A stretch of DNA of 64,000 bases, from assembly GCA_021648745.1 (NCBI GenBank), contig JAKISE010000001.1, positions 29,973 to 93,972 of the forward strand, in the 5' to 3' direction. The translations under genes were made by a program, and so were the position numbers. The stretch comes from Cyclobacteriaceae bacterium. Lineage in GTDB: Bacteria > Bacteroidota > Bacteroidia > Cytophagales > Cyclobacteriaceae. Below the pieces are notes generated by a model. The model was not told where the DNA came from, searched no databases, and was given only the letters and a program-made list of their open reading frames with translations. Below, one piece after another: positions 18,952 through 28,464 of this stretch. Within the stretch, counting starts at the first letter, position 1; the number at the start of each line of letters is the position of its first letter.

Positions 18952-21900
18952 ATGCCCTCCACTTCTAACGCAATCATTCTTAAAGCATCTGCAGGTTCCG
19001 GTAAAACGTTTACCCTAGCCAAGGTATTTATTAAGCATCTTATCCTAAGCCCTAATGACTACCACCAAGTTTTAGCCCTCACGTTTACGAACGATGCTAA
19101 AAATGAGATGAAATCTCGCATTTTAAAGGAGTTATCAGCATTAGCAACAGAAGAAAAGTCGGTTTTATTAGAGGTTATAGAAGCTGATTTTAAAAAAGAT
19201 AACATTCCGTTTGACCAAGCTCAAATATTTCATAGAAGCCACCTAGCACTAACTAACTTACTAAATGATTACAGCCGGTTTAATGTAGTTACACTCGACC
19301 ATTTTTTTACCCAACTCATACGACATTTGGCTCGTGAGCTTAAATTAAGGCTAGGCTATGAACTTGATTTAGATGTGGGCAAAGCTATGGACGAGGCTGT
19401 TTACAAATTATATCAAACCGATGATAAACGTGTAAAAAAATGGCTGCGCGCTTTCATTAATACAAAAATTGAAGAAGATAAAGGCTGGAATATTGAGTTC
19501 AATATTAAAAACTTAGGGAATAAACTTTTTCAAGATAGTTTTATTGATATTAAAGACAAACTCAAGGCAAACATTGATGATTTAGAAGGCTTTGTTACCG
19601 ATTTACAAAAGCAAGTGAGCTTCTACCAAAGTGAGATGAAGAATACTAGCACTATGGCGCTAGAATTGATCACATCTCACCAGCTTGAAGAATCTGACTT
19701 TAGAGCCAACCTAATTCCAGTATTTAAAAAACTGAAAGCGGGAACTCAAGATTTAACCAAACCATTTAGTGCCACCTTTATAAACGCAGAATGGACAACC
19801 AAAAAATCGGAGAAAAAGGAGGAAGTGGAAGCTTGTGCACAAGCAGGGCTTCAAGAATTAAGAGAACATATCATTGGTCTAGTAGACAGTGATCTCTACG
19901 TTGAATTCCTAGAGTCTCGAAACCTGATCTCCAATATTTACTCCTATGGAGTGCTTTCTGCACTATCCGAAAATTTATGGGAGTATAAGAGTGCTAATAA
20001 TTTGCTCTTGCTTTCTGATACAGCCACCATTTTAGATGGCGTTGTTTCTCTTTCTGATGCCCCTTTTATCTATGAAAAAATTGGTGCCAAGTTTACCCAT
20101 ATTATGATTGATGAGTTTCAGGATACATCTACCCATCAATGGAAAAATATTTTACCACTGTTACAATATGCTCTTTTTGATGAAGGCAGTTTACTACTGG
20201 TAGGTGACGTAAAGCAATCAATTTATAGATGGCGCGGTGGAGATGTAAATTTACTCATGCACCAAGCAGCAACTGATCTGTCTGATCATTCACCTATAGA
20301 ATCCGCCTTAGATACTAATTACAGAAGCAGCAAAAATATCATCGCATTTAATAATGAGTTTTTTAAAACAGCAGGCAATTCGTTAGCACATCTTTTAGAG
20401 GGCTTTGCCAATAAAACGGAAGACCTAACACTTGCCTATGAAGACGTAGTTCAAAAGCCCCAAAAGCAAATTGAAGGCTATGTAAAGATTAAATTTTTTG
20501 GTGATAACGAGGGTCAAAGTTGGAAAGAACAAGCCTTTGAGGCCACTAAAGATAGCATTAGCAACGCCTTACAAGATGGTTTTGCACCCGAAGATATATT
20601 AATTTTGGTACGGAGGAATAAAGAAGCGAGTGAAGTGGCTACCTATTTATTAGGTCAAGGAATCCATACTATTACGGACGAAGCACTTCAGTTAGAAAAG
20701 TCGCCATTAGTGCAGTTTTTAATAAACGCATTGCACCTGGTACTTAGGCCAAGCAGTAAACTTGCACTTACTAAGCTAAGCTATTTTCTAAACATAATAC
20801 ATAAACAATCTGCAAGTCAGTCACTTGAAAATATCTTAGAAAATTCCCCTTTATCAAGAGTAACAACTAACTTAAATGCCTACGAGGCCATTGAAAAATT
20901 GATTGAAGACTACCGACTAAACGAGCAATTCGATCCATTTTTACAAGGGTTCCAAGATGTGTGTTTATCATTAAGTCAAAAAGGCTATGTCTCTATTTCG
21001 AGTTTCCTCGATAGATGGGATGAACTACATCAAGATGCTAAAACCAAGCCTTCTATTGTTTTGGGTAAACCCAAAGGTGCCGTTCAGGTAAAAAGCATTC
21101 ATAAATCGAAAGGGCTTGAGAGCCCTGTGGTAATTATGCCTCAAATTAGTGGTGGAATTTATAGACCACAACATGTTTTTTGGCCGGGTAATTTGCCCAA
21201 GAGATACGAGAAATGGGGAAGCCTGCCTGTTAATTTTACGAGTACATTGGAGCTTACCGATTTTAAGGACAATTACGAGCAAGAAAGTTTCGAAATAGCG
21301 TTAGAGGAACTGAATACCCTTTATGTGGGCTTCACCAGAGCTATTGAACGCTTATATGTGTTTGTTCAGGATAAGAAATTAAAAAAATCTTTTCAGCATA
21401 TAATTAAGGAGACTTTGGGCAGCGAACTTTTCAGCCTCTCCAGTCATTTTGATGGAAATGTATTTGAACTTGGCAAACCTGACCCAGCTCATCGAATAGA
21501 AGATGGATCAGTTATGGATCGTCCTTTAACAAACTATCCAACATCGGATCCGGCCTTAAAACTTGCCCCCACAGCGGAAAAGGATTTTTGGAAACAATTG
21601 AATACCGATAAAGCCAATAATATCAGATCAGGCATTCAGCTTCACTCCATAATGGCTCAATTAAAAACCTTTGAGCTACCTGCACTTAATAACAGTTTGG
21701 GCTCCATTCTACAATTAATGGTGCTAAAAGGAGCTTTTACAGAGGGAGAAGCATCAGTTTATAAACAAAAAGTCAAAAAATTGTTTTCAGAACTCACTGA
21801 TTTGCACCAATGGTTTGAAACTGGGTGGGACGTAATCAACGAACACAAAATATTGGCCATGGGCAATGCCTACATCCCTGATAGGGTAGTGATTAAAGGA

Positions 21901-22059
21901 AATACAGCTGTAATTCTTGATTTTAAACGTGGCGCAAAATCAGATGGTCATAAAAATCAAATAAAGAACTATGCAAATTTGCTCACCCAAATGGGTTATC
22001 AAGTAAAAGGCATGTATTTAGTGTATATCGAGTTAGTCGAATTGGTGGAGGTAGTATGA
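18952..22059 (+). CDS. addA: AddA/RecB-type helicase-nuclease
   Basis: A 1035-residue UvrD-family helicase with a RecB-like nuclease end. Walker A is SAGSGKT (residues 13-19), Walker B DEFQD (387-391), and motif IV-like VKQSIYRWRGGD follows at about 420. The C-terminal PD-(D/E)XK nuclease shows D990 and K992 (LDFKRG), with the QxxxY-like helix QIKNYANLL. It unwinds and resects double-strand breaks before RecA loading and also degrades foreign linear DNA. The next gene, a second nuclease subunit, overlaps by ATGA, so the two form an AddAB-type pair. It belongs to the divergent Bacteroidota form, shorter than the Bacillus AddA. Confidence 0.9.
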   Translation: MPSTSNAIILKASAGSGKTFTLAKVFIKHLILSPNDYHQVLALTFTNDAKNEMKSRILKELSALATEEKSVLLEVIEADFKKDNIPFDQAQIFHRSHLALTNLLNDYSRFNVVTLDHFFTQLIRHLARELKLRLGYELDLDVGKAMDEAVYKLYQTDDKRVKKWLRAFINTKIEEDKGWNIEFNIKNLGNKLFQDSFIDIKDKLKANIDDLEGFVTDLQKQVSFYQSEMKNTSTMALELITSHQLEESDFRANLIPVFKKLKAGTQDLTKPFSATFINAEWTTKKSEKKEEVEACAQAGLQELREHIIGLVDSDLYVEFLESRNLISNIYSYGVLSALSENLWEYKSANNLLLLSDTATILDGVVSLSDAPFIYEKIGAKFTHIMIDEFQDTSTHQWKNILPLLQYALFDEGSLLLVGDVKQSIYRWRGGDVNLLMHQAATDLSDHSPIESALDTNYRSSKNIIAFNNEFFKTAGNSLAHLLEGFANKTEDLTLAYEDVVQKPQKQIEGYVKIKFFGDNEGQSWKEQAFEATKDSISNALQDGFAPEDILILVRRNKEASEVATYLLGQGIHTITDEALQLEKSPLVQFLINALHLVLRPSSKLALTKLSYFLNIIHKQSASQSLENILENSPLSRVTTNLNAYEAIEKLIEDYRLNEQFDPFLQGFQDVCLSLSQKGYVSISSFLDRWDELHQDAKTKPSIVLGKPKGAVQVKSIHKSKGLESPVVIMPQISGGIYRPQHVFWPGNLPKRYEKWGSLPVNFTSTLELTDFKDNYEQESFEIALEELNTLYVGFTRAIERLYVFVQDKKLKKSFQHIIKETLGSELFSLSSHFDGNVFELGKPDPAHRIEDGSVMDRPLTNYPTSDPALKLAPTAEKDFWKQLNTDKANNIRSGIQLHSIMAQLKTFELPALNNSLGSILQLMVLKGAFTEGEASVYKQKVKKLFSELTDLHQWFETGWDVINEHKILAMGNAYIPDRVVIKGNTAVILDFKRGAKSDGHKNQIKNYANLLTQMGYQVKGMYLVYIELVELVEVV

Positions 22060-24890
22060 AGAAGTTTTTAGACCATATCATCGAAAACATCAACCCTGCT
22101 GGATTGAAAGAGTTAAGAACGACTTGTTATGTTTTTCCTACTCAACGAGCTTGCCGTCATTTTGAAACATTGCTTCAGAAAAAATTTGATACAGAGGTAT
22201 TTTGGGCGCCTACTATTTTAAGTATTCAGGAGTTTATCGAGCACTTGAACCCACACGTTAGTGTTGCCTCAGAAATTCAACAGATTACTGAATTATTTGG
22301 CGTCTATAAAAAGCTAGAGCCCAATATAGTATTCGAAGATTTTTATGGGTGGGCAAAAGTGCTGCTTAAAGATTTTGATGAGGTGGATCGCTACTTGGTA
22401 GATGCCAAATTGCTGTATAAAAACTTACAAGACATTAAAGACCTAGATAAAGTCTTTGGTCCTGATGAAGAAGCTTTAAAAGCCATCATTGAATTTCAAA
22501 AAGTAATTGATGTTTCAGGAAATGGAGAACTGTTTAAAGAATTTGACACTACTTGGAACACCGTAGGCAAGGCCTATTTCATGTTTCAGGAAGCACTTAA
22601 AGCAAAGGCACTTGGTTATAACGGAATGCTCTACCGTGCCTCAGCTGATGCCGTTAAAGAGGGGAAAACTATTCCTTTTAGTCAAGTAGTGTTTGGGGGC
22701 TTTAATGCACTCTCACTAGCCGAAGAAGTAATTTTTAGCCACTTACTTTCAGCTAACATTGCCCAAGTTTATTTTGATGTAGATCGATTCTATTTCAATA
22801 AGAAAAACCTAGAAGCCGCTAAATTCCTAAACCGATATAATCATCTTTGGAAAGGCGAAAATGTACATTGGATTGATGCCAATGGCTTTAACACCAATAG
22901 AGTAATTGACGTACTAGGCACTCCTTTAGGTGTTACACAAGCTAAAATAGCTTCTAATATTTTAACCGAAAACAAAGCCTACCAGTTTAATAATACGGCT
23001 GTGGTTTTGGCCGATGAAGGGCTGTTAAATCCCGTTTTATATGCCTTACCACAAACCGACCTACCCATCAATATTACCATGGGGCAACCAGTGGCTACTC
23101 ACCCCCTTGGCGAATTTATCAAGTACTACTTTGAGTATCAGGCAAGACTCGACAAAGAATCTATACCTGTGGACGCTTTGCAAACACTGGCTTCCAATGT
23201 ATTTATTCAGCAGCATAATTTAAAATTGGTAGAATGGTTGGGTAAAACCAAGCAAACCCATATTTCCTGGGCTTGGTTAGCTCAGTTTAATGAGCTATCT
23301 AATTTGGCAAAAGAGGCATTTACACCTCAGTTAAACCCAATCCAGTTATTCGATGAAGCTTTGGAGTTTATAGAAAAAATTAATGCAAGCAGCAAAGACT
23401 CAGATGATGGCATTGCAACTGTTTTGTACGAAGCCTTACAGCAACTTAAATTAGAGTTATTGCAAGTAAGCACTCAATTTGAAGCAAAGTTTATTAAAAA
23501 GATTGTACTTGAATCTTTAAGTACGCTCAAATTACCTCTAGGAAAGGAATCTAACAATGGGCTGCAAATAATGGGTTTCCTCGAAACCAGAATGCTCGAC
23601 TTTGAAAACCTCATTATCCTATCAGTAAATGAAGGAATGTTGCCTGCTTCGGCCAGCAATAAATCTTTTATCCCTTTTGGGCTGCGCAAAGCGTTTAAAA
23701 TGCCTCATTTTACCGAGCAGGATAGCATTTATGCCTATCATTTTTACCGCTTATTACAACGAGCCAAAAACGTTTCACTAATTTATAATACAGAGCTAAC
23801 GGTAGATGGCTCTGGTGAGAAAAGCAGGTATATTTTGCAACTGGCACACCGTATTAAAATCGAGCAGTTGCCTATCACACTAAATGAATCTACCGTTAGT
23901 ATTCCTCTTTCTACCGAAGCCTTACAACTGAGAGAAATCAAGGTAACTAAGACTGAGAGTATTCTAAAAGAGTTAGAGTACCTTTTGTTTGAACGATCCA
24001 ACGAACGACCCATTTCTCCAACTTTGGTGCTCGACTATATTGAATGCCCGTTGCGGTTTTACTTAAAACGGATTAAAAAATTACGAAAAGGCGATGATGC
24101 CACCAACGAGATTGATGCTCGTGAATTTGGGAATATTGTGCATCATACCTTGCAACATTTATATGAACCTTATGTAGGCAAAACACTTTCTAAAAAAGAC
24201 ATTCTCGAATTAAAGAAGACGAAACTTTCTGCTCAGATAGATAAGGAATTTGAAACTGAACTTGAACTAAAAGCGATTAGTGGAAAGAACGACTACCAGC
24301 GTTATATTATTAAAAACACGTTGGAACGGTTGCTTGATAAAGATGCGGCTCAAGCACCTTTGCTAATCAAAGGACTAGAGCTTAAATTAAATAATCAGAA
24401 CTTTAACCTTGCCTTGCCCATTAATGGAGGTAATATTCAATTAGGAGGCATTATTGACCGATTAGATGAAATAGAAATTGAAGGAGCTTCTTCACTAACT
24501 CGTGTAATTGATTATAAAACTGGTAAAGTGATAATGCAAAAGGCGGAAGTGTTTAAGAAGCCAATTCCATTGGAAACTTATGTAGATAATTATTTTACCA
24601 AGCCTGATTTTAAAGTAGAGTTTCAATCCTATTATTATGCGCTTATCTACCAACGAAACCACCCTAATACTGGTTTAACAGCTGGTATTTACGGACTCAA
24701 ATCTATTGGTGCAGGCGTGCAATATGTACGCAACGAACCTCAATCCATCCCTACAGAAATATTCAACTTATTTGAAACCCGACTTTCCCAGCTCTTCGAA
24801 GAAATTCTAGACCCCGCAATAGAATTTTGCCAGACTGAAGAGACCAATACTTGCGGATATTGTGAGTTTAAGGCTATATGTGGCCGCTAA
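22056..24890 (+). CDS. addB: AddB-type PD-(D/E)XK nuclease subunit with Fe-S cluster
   Basis: A 944-residue partner of AddA. The N-terminal region is an inactivated helicase fold (FPTQRACRHF near residue 28 stands where a Walker A would be). The C-terminal nuclease has D819 and K821 (VIDYKTG) and the QSYYYAL helix. Four cysteines, C664 (IECPLRF) and C933, C936, C942 (CGYCEFKAIC), match the 4Fe-4S staple of AddB/Cas4 nucleases. It should cut one strand at DNA ends and help recognise Chi-like sites. It overlaps addA by four bases and ends three bases before the convergent gene. Confidence 0.9.
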   Translation: MKKFLDHIIENINPAGLKELRTTCYVFPTQRACRHFETLLQKKFDTEVFWAPTILSIQEFIEHLNPHVSVASEIQQITELFGVYKKLEPNIVFEDFYGWAKVLLKDFDEVDRYLVDAKLLYKNLQDIKDLDKVFGPDEEALKAIIEFQKVIDVSGNGELFKEFDTTWNTVGKAYFMFQEALKAKALGYNGMLYRASADAVKEGKTIPFSQVVFGGFNALSLAEEVIFSHLLSANIAQVYFDVDRFYFNKKNLEAAKFLNRYNHLWKGENVHWIDANGFNTNRVIDVLGTPLGVTQAKIASNILTENKAYQFNNTAVVLADEGLLNPVLYALPQTDLPINITMGQPVATHPLGEFIKYYFEYQARLDKESIPVDALQTLASNVFIQQHNLKLVEWLGKTKQTHISWAWLAQFNELSNLAKEAFTPQLNPIQLFDEALEFIEKINASSKDSDDGIATVLYEALQQLKLELLQVSTQFEAKFIKKIVLESLSTLKLPLGKESNNGLQIMGFLETRMLDFENLIILSVNEGMLPASASNKSFIPFGLRKAFKMPHFTEQDSIYAYHFYRLLQRAKNVSLIYNTELTVDGSGEKSRYILQLAHRIKIEQLPITLNESTVSIPLSTEALQLREIKVTKTESILKELEYLLFERSNERPISPTLVLDYIECPLRFYLKRIKKLRKGDDATNEIDAREFGNIVHHTLQHLYEPYVGKTLSKKDILELKKTKLSAQIDKEFETELELKAISGKNDYQRYIIKNTLERLLDKDAAQAPLLIKGLELKLNNQNFNLALPINGGNIQLGGIIDRLDEIEIEGASSLTRVIDYKTGKVIMQKAEVFKKPIPLETYVDNYFTKPDFKVEFQSYYYALIYQRNHPNTGLTAGIYGLKSIGAGVQYVRNEPQSIPTEIFNLFETRLSQLFEEILDPAIEFCQTEETNTCGYCEFKAICGR

Positions 24891-24893
24891 GTT

Positions 24894-25469
24894 TTACAAA
24901 AACACAGGTTTTCCTTTCCACAAATCTTCCAATTCCATAGGGCCTCCAAAATATTCGTTTTTGAAACGATTCATTTCATCAATAGTTTCGTTCGACATAA
25001 TTTCTGAAAGTTCATCCATCGCCTTTCCTCCCAATATATAAGGCATGGTGGTGGAAATCATTTTGTCTCCTCTAAAATGGCCGAACATCATATACTCACT
25101 CATGGCTATAATGGGTTCATTATGCAAGGAGCACTTTGACAAAAGCTCCTCCAGTGGCTCACCTTGCCCTTGTTGATGTGCCTGTATTTTACTCATAAAC
25201 TGATGATGATTTGCAAAAAATGCTTGCATATTTTCCATCGACTGTTTCGAGATCGATTGCTGCATATTCTGAGCGCAAGAAGAGCAAATGGCATATTCAA
25301 ATACAACATCCTCTATTTGATATTCTATGTTGTTTTTAATCGCCTTTTCTATAAAGTAATCAACAGTATCTAAACTTAGATTAATACCACATACCATGCA
25401 TTCGCTAAACGGCTTTGAGCTTTCAAAAGGGTAAAAAGCAAGAGGAATGTCTATGAGGTTGGGCTGCAT
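24894..25469 (-). CDS. Hypothetical protein with two CxxC knuckles (probable zinc site)
   Basis: About 191 residues from the ATG at 25469; a longer frame reaches 25514, but its first 15 residues look non-native. I do not recognise the family beyond a Bacteroidota hypothetical. CMVC near residue 24 and CSSC near residue 63 form a likely zinc ribbon. The remainder is helical with many Met residues and a conserved-looking C-terminus (FGGPMELEDLWKGKPVFL). It stands alone, converging on addB, with the radical SAM gene upstream on the same strand. No signal peptide, so cytoplasmic. Confidence 0.65.
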   Translation of the reverse strand: MQPNLIDIPLAFYPFESSKPFSECMVCGINLSLDTVDYFIEKAIKNNIEYQIEDVVFEYAICSSCAQNMQQSISKQSMENMQAFFANHHQFMSKIQAHQQGQGEPLEELLSKCSLHNEPIIAMSEYMMFGHFRGDKMISTTMPYILGGKAMDELSEIMSNETIDEMNRFKNEYFGGPMELEDLWKGKPVFL

Positions 25470-25548
25470 ATATGTAAGATTCGAAGTTAAGCAATAATAG
25501 GTAATAAAAGCCAAATATAATATGGCAAACGAACAGGTAGAAATACTA

Positions 25549-26574
25549 CTACCTCCACACCTTAGTGCCCTCAGTACAGTTTTGGCAAATGTTTATACCC
25601 TTTCGGTTAGTGAGCAGCTGGGTTCGAAACAATTGATATTTTTGATTACTCCATATATCGTCCAAGCTACTTTCTTTTAACGACCCTTGTTGGTGCTCAG
25701 CGTCTTTATCAAAACAGCAAGGTACAATGGACCCATCCCAGGTAACCACTGTGCTATGCCACATTTTCCAGCACTGGTTTTTCAGTTTGTTTTTAAATAC
25801 GTAGCTACCATTAGGTAATTGTTTATATCGGCTATATTTTTCAATGGTAGGCATTAGAGGGTTGCCGTTTTTATACTCATAAAGTTGAGCGGTTTTAAAG
25901 GCCACTTTATCTACCCCTAATTCTTTACCCAGAGCCTTTACCTCTTCAATTTGATGCTCATTAGGTTTAACCACTAAAAATTGAAATAAAATATATGGTG
26001 TTTTAGACTTTAGCTTTTTCTTCCATTTAACAATATTTTTAGTCCCTTCAATAACTTTATGGAGATTACCACCCACACGATAGCTTTCGTATGTTTCTTG
26101 TGTGGTACCGTCAATAGAAATCACCAACCTATCGAGCCCAGATTCAATTGTTTTTTTTGAATTTTCATCAGATAGATAGTGTGCATTAGTACTAGTAGCA
26201 GTATACAGCCCTTTGTTTGACGCATATTTTACTAACTCGGTAAACTGAGGGTGCAAATAGGGCTCTCCCTGAAAATAGAGCAATAGGTAAGAAGCCCACT
26301 TATACGATTGATCTACTGTATTTTTAAACAGAGTTTCATCCAGCATTCCTGTGGGTCGAGTAAAAGAACGTAAGCCACTGGGGCACTCTGGGCAACGCAA
26401 ATTGCAGGAAGTTGTAGGTTCAATGGAAATACTAATAGGTTTACCCCAAATGATTGGCTTTTTTAACCATAAAGAAACATAATAACTAATAGTAATAGCA
26501 CATACGTTTTTCAACCTCAAAAACGTTAATTTCTTGAGCCAGTTTAAAGAGTCATTTAAATGAGGTGTTAGCAT
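25549..26574 (-). CDS. Radical SAM protein with SPASM-type C-terminus
   Basis: A 341-residue enzyme. The radical SAM cluster motif CxxxCxxC is C57, C61, C64 (TTSCNLRCPECP), followed by a GEPYLHP-type motif that binds S-adenosylmethionine (LLYFQGEPYLHPQ). The C-terminal cysteines (QCWKMWH, VPCCFD, ICQNCTEG) fit a SPASM/twitch domain holding extra Fe-S clusters. Such enzymes modify peptides or act in cofactor and lipid-head-group chemistry; no precursor peptide gene is seen next to it, so the substrate is open. The first ~45 residues are an additional hydrophobic segment before the barrel. Confidence 0.85.
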   Translation of the reverse strand: MLTPHLNDSLNWLKKLTFLRLKNVCAITISYYVSLWLKKPIIWGKPISISIEPTTSCNLRCPECPSGLRSFTRPTGMLDETLFKNTVDQSYKWASYLLLYFQGEPYLHPQFTELVKYASNKGLYTATSTNAHYLSDENSKKTIESGLDRLVISIDGTTQETYESYRVGGNLHKVIEGTKNIVKWKKKLKSKTPYILFQFLVVKPNEHQIEEVKALGKELGVDKVAFKTAQLYEYKNGNPLMPTIEKYSRYKQLPNGSYVFKNKLKNQCWKMWHSTVVTWDGSIVPCCFDKDAEHQQGSLKESSLDDIWSNQKYQLFRTQLLTNRKGINICQNCTEGTKVWR

Positions 26575-26723
26575 TAAGCAACCAAACTAATAAAATTAAT
26601 TACCACAAAGACAGAAAGACCCTAAGTTTCACAAATAAAATACTTGTGTTTCTTTGAGCAATTGCCCTGAGCTAGCTACTTTTATCGTTTCTGCATCGAC
26701 ATATTTACTCTAGAAGCTTTAAC

Positions 26724-27896
26724 ATGATACAACGATTGGCCATTTTTTTGCTATTTTTTGCATTCGCATTTAATTCTACTGCACAAGATTTAAGCCGAAG
26801 TGCCACAGTATCAATATTAACTGTTGAGCCAGGCCATGAAGAACTTTTTGCCGCATTTGGGCATTCCGCCATTCGCATTCAAGATCCGGAAAATCAAATC
26901 GACAAGGTATATAATTTTGGTACCTACTATTATAACCAACCTTATTTTTACGTCAATTTTGCGCGAGGCTATTTGCTTTATGGCTTATCAGTAAGCAACT
27001 GGCAAAGGTTTCAAGGCTATTATGCTTATTTTAATCGACAGGTTATTGCGCAGTATTTGAACCTCTCAGAAGATCAAACGCAACAAGTATTCGACTTCTT
27101 AGAGAATAATGCCAAGCCTGAAAACAGCAAGTATTACTACGATTATTTTTACGATAACTGCGCCACCAGAATTAGAGATGTGTTTGTTCAGGTATTAGGA
27201 GATGACATTAAGTTACCTCAAAATTATTCGAACAATCCTAACCAAACCGTTAGGCAATTAACAGATTTTTATATTGAAGAAGAATTTCCATGGGGGAAAT
27301 TGGGGATAGATTTATGCCTAGGGTTACCTATGGATAAGCAGCTTAGTGATTATGAGTACATGTATTTGCCCGACTATATTTTTGATGCGTTTGAAAAGGC
27401 TCAAATACAACACAACAATACGTGGCTGCCCTCTGTAAAGGAGAAACAAGTGATATTGCAAAGCCGAGAAATGGAATATCCTAAACCTTGGTTTACACCA
27501 ACAATAGCCTTTGGATTATGTGCACTCTTGGGCATTATTTTTCTGATCTTACAATATAAAAAAGGCTGGTTGTTTCGGTGGTTTGATTTCATATGGTTCT
27601 TTGGTGTAGGGCTAATTGGGCTACTGCTACTTTTACTATGGGTAGCCACGGACCATAATGCTGCGGCCAATAACTTTAATATATTATGGGCCTTACCTAC
27701 ACATTTAATAGTAGCTTTTGCACTTGTTCGTAAAAAAGTAAAGCGGTGGGTAAATTGGTATTTGCTACTTTTAATGCCCTATTCGATTATAATGCTATTA
27801 TTTTGGAAAACTTTTCCTCAAGATTTAAACGAAGGGTTTATTCCTATAGTACTTTTGATGATAGTTAGATCCGTTGCCATAATTTTAAGAAAATGA
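26724..27896 (+). CDS. lnb: Lnb-type lipoprotein N-acyltransferase (DUF4105)
   Basis: A 390-residue inner-membrane protein. After a signal peptide (STAQ, residue 21) comes a DUF4105 domain with the two likely catalytic residues, H47 in FGHSAIRI and C146 in YDNCATRIRD. Five or so membrane segments fill the C-terminal half (residues ~255-388). Lnb proteins of Bacteroidota add the third acyl chain to the N-terminal Cys of lipoproteins by moving an acyl chain within the lipoprotein or from a lipid, replacing E. coli Lnt. The next gene overlaps by ATGA and encodes a secreted protein, hinting at a helper. The name is by family, not tested. Confidence 0.8.
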   Translation: MIQRLAIFLLFFAFAFNSTAQDLSRSATVSILTVEPGHEELFAAFGHSAIRIQDPENQIDKVYNFGTYYYNQPYFYVNFARGYLLYGLSVSNWQRFQGYYAYFNRQVIAQYLNLSEDQTQQVFDFLENNAKPENSKYYYDYFYDNCATRIRDVFVQVLGDDIKLPQNYSNNPNQTVRQLTDFYIEEEFPWGKLGIDLCLGLPMDKQLSDYEYMYLPDYIFDAFEKAQIQHNNTWLPSVKEKQVILQSREMEYPKPWFTPTIAFGLCALLGIIFLILQYKKGWLFRWFDFIWFFGVGLIGLLLLLLWVATDHNAAANNFNILWALPTHLIVAFALVRKKVKRWVNWYLLLLMPYSIIMLLFWKTFPQDLNEGFIPIVLLMIVRSVAIILRK

Positions 27897-28447
27897 AGAA
27901 ACAATTAAGTATTGCATTAATTTGCCTATCAGGCATTAGTGCATTTGCACAATCTATTGATAAGGCTGATGACATAAACGGCATTACGCTGGGTATAGAT
28001 CAAACTTACTTTGGAGATGATTTGTACCTAATTACTGGAGATGAACCAGCATATAGCGAAGCTCCAAGCCTACAGTTTACACTTAAGCGGAAGATTAGGT
28101 TAGGCATTAGAGATGCTTCCTATCAAGGTCAAAAGTATAGAGAATTCGAAAATTTTGAAGCGACCAATATTACATTTCAATTTTATGAAGGCAAATTGTT
28201 TAAAGTTCAATGGACATTTAGAAATAGGCAGGCCCTCATTGCTACCTATAACTATTTACTGGATACATATGCAGATAAATTTGGCTCGTCAAAAGAAGAG
28301 GTGTTTGATGAATTCAGGCAGGTTGAATGGGAAGGAAAGTCAAAGTACTTACAAGTTTTTATGGATACTGAATCAGATGTAACTCTCGTTTTCGAAGATG
28401 TAAAAGTGGCTAAACGTGTTCAAAAGGTGCTTGCGAAAGCTAAGTAA
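27893..28447 (+). CDS. Secreted hypothetical protein coupled to Lnb
   Basis: A 184-residue protein with a signal peptide (AFAQ near residue 20). The mature part is mixed alpha/beta: FEATNITFQFYEGKLFKVQW and a C-terminal VTLVFEDVKVAKRVQKVL. I do not recognise the fold. Its start overlaps the lnb stop by four bases, so translation is coupled and a periplasmic role near Lnb is plausible. Confidence 0.7.
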   Translation: MKKQLSIALICLSGISAFAQSIDKADDINGITLGIDQTYFGDDLYLITGDEPAYSEAPSLQFTLKRKIRLGIRDASYQGQKYREFENFEATNITFQFYEGKLFKVQWTFRNRQALIATYNYLLDTYADKFGSSKEEVFDEFRQVEWEGKSKYLQVFMDTESDVTLVFEDVKVAKRVQKVLAKAK

Positions 28448-28464
28448 AGAAATACTTTCATAGC

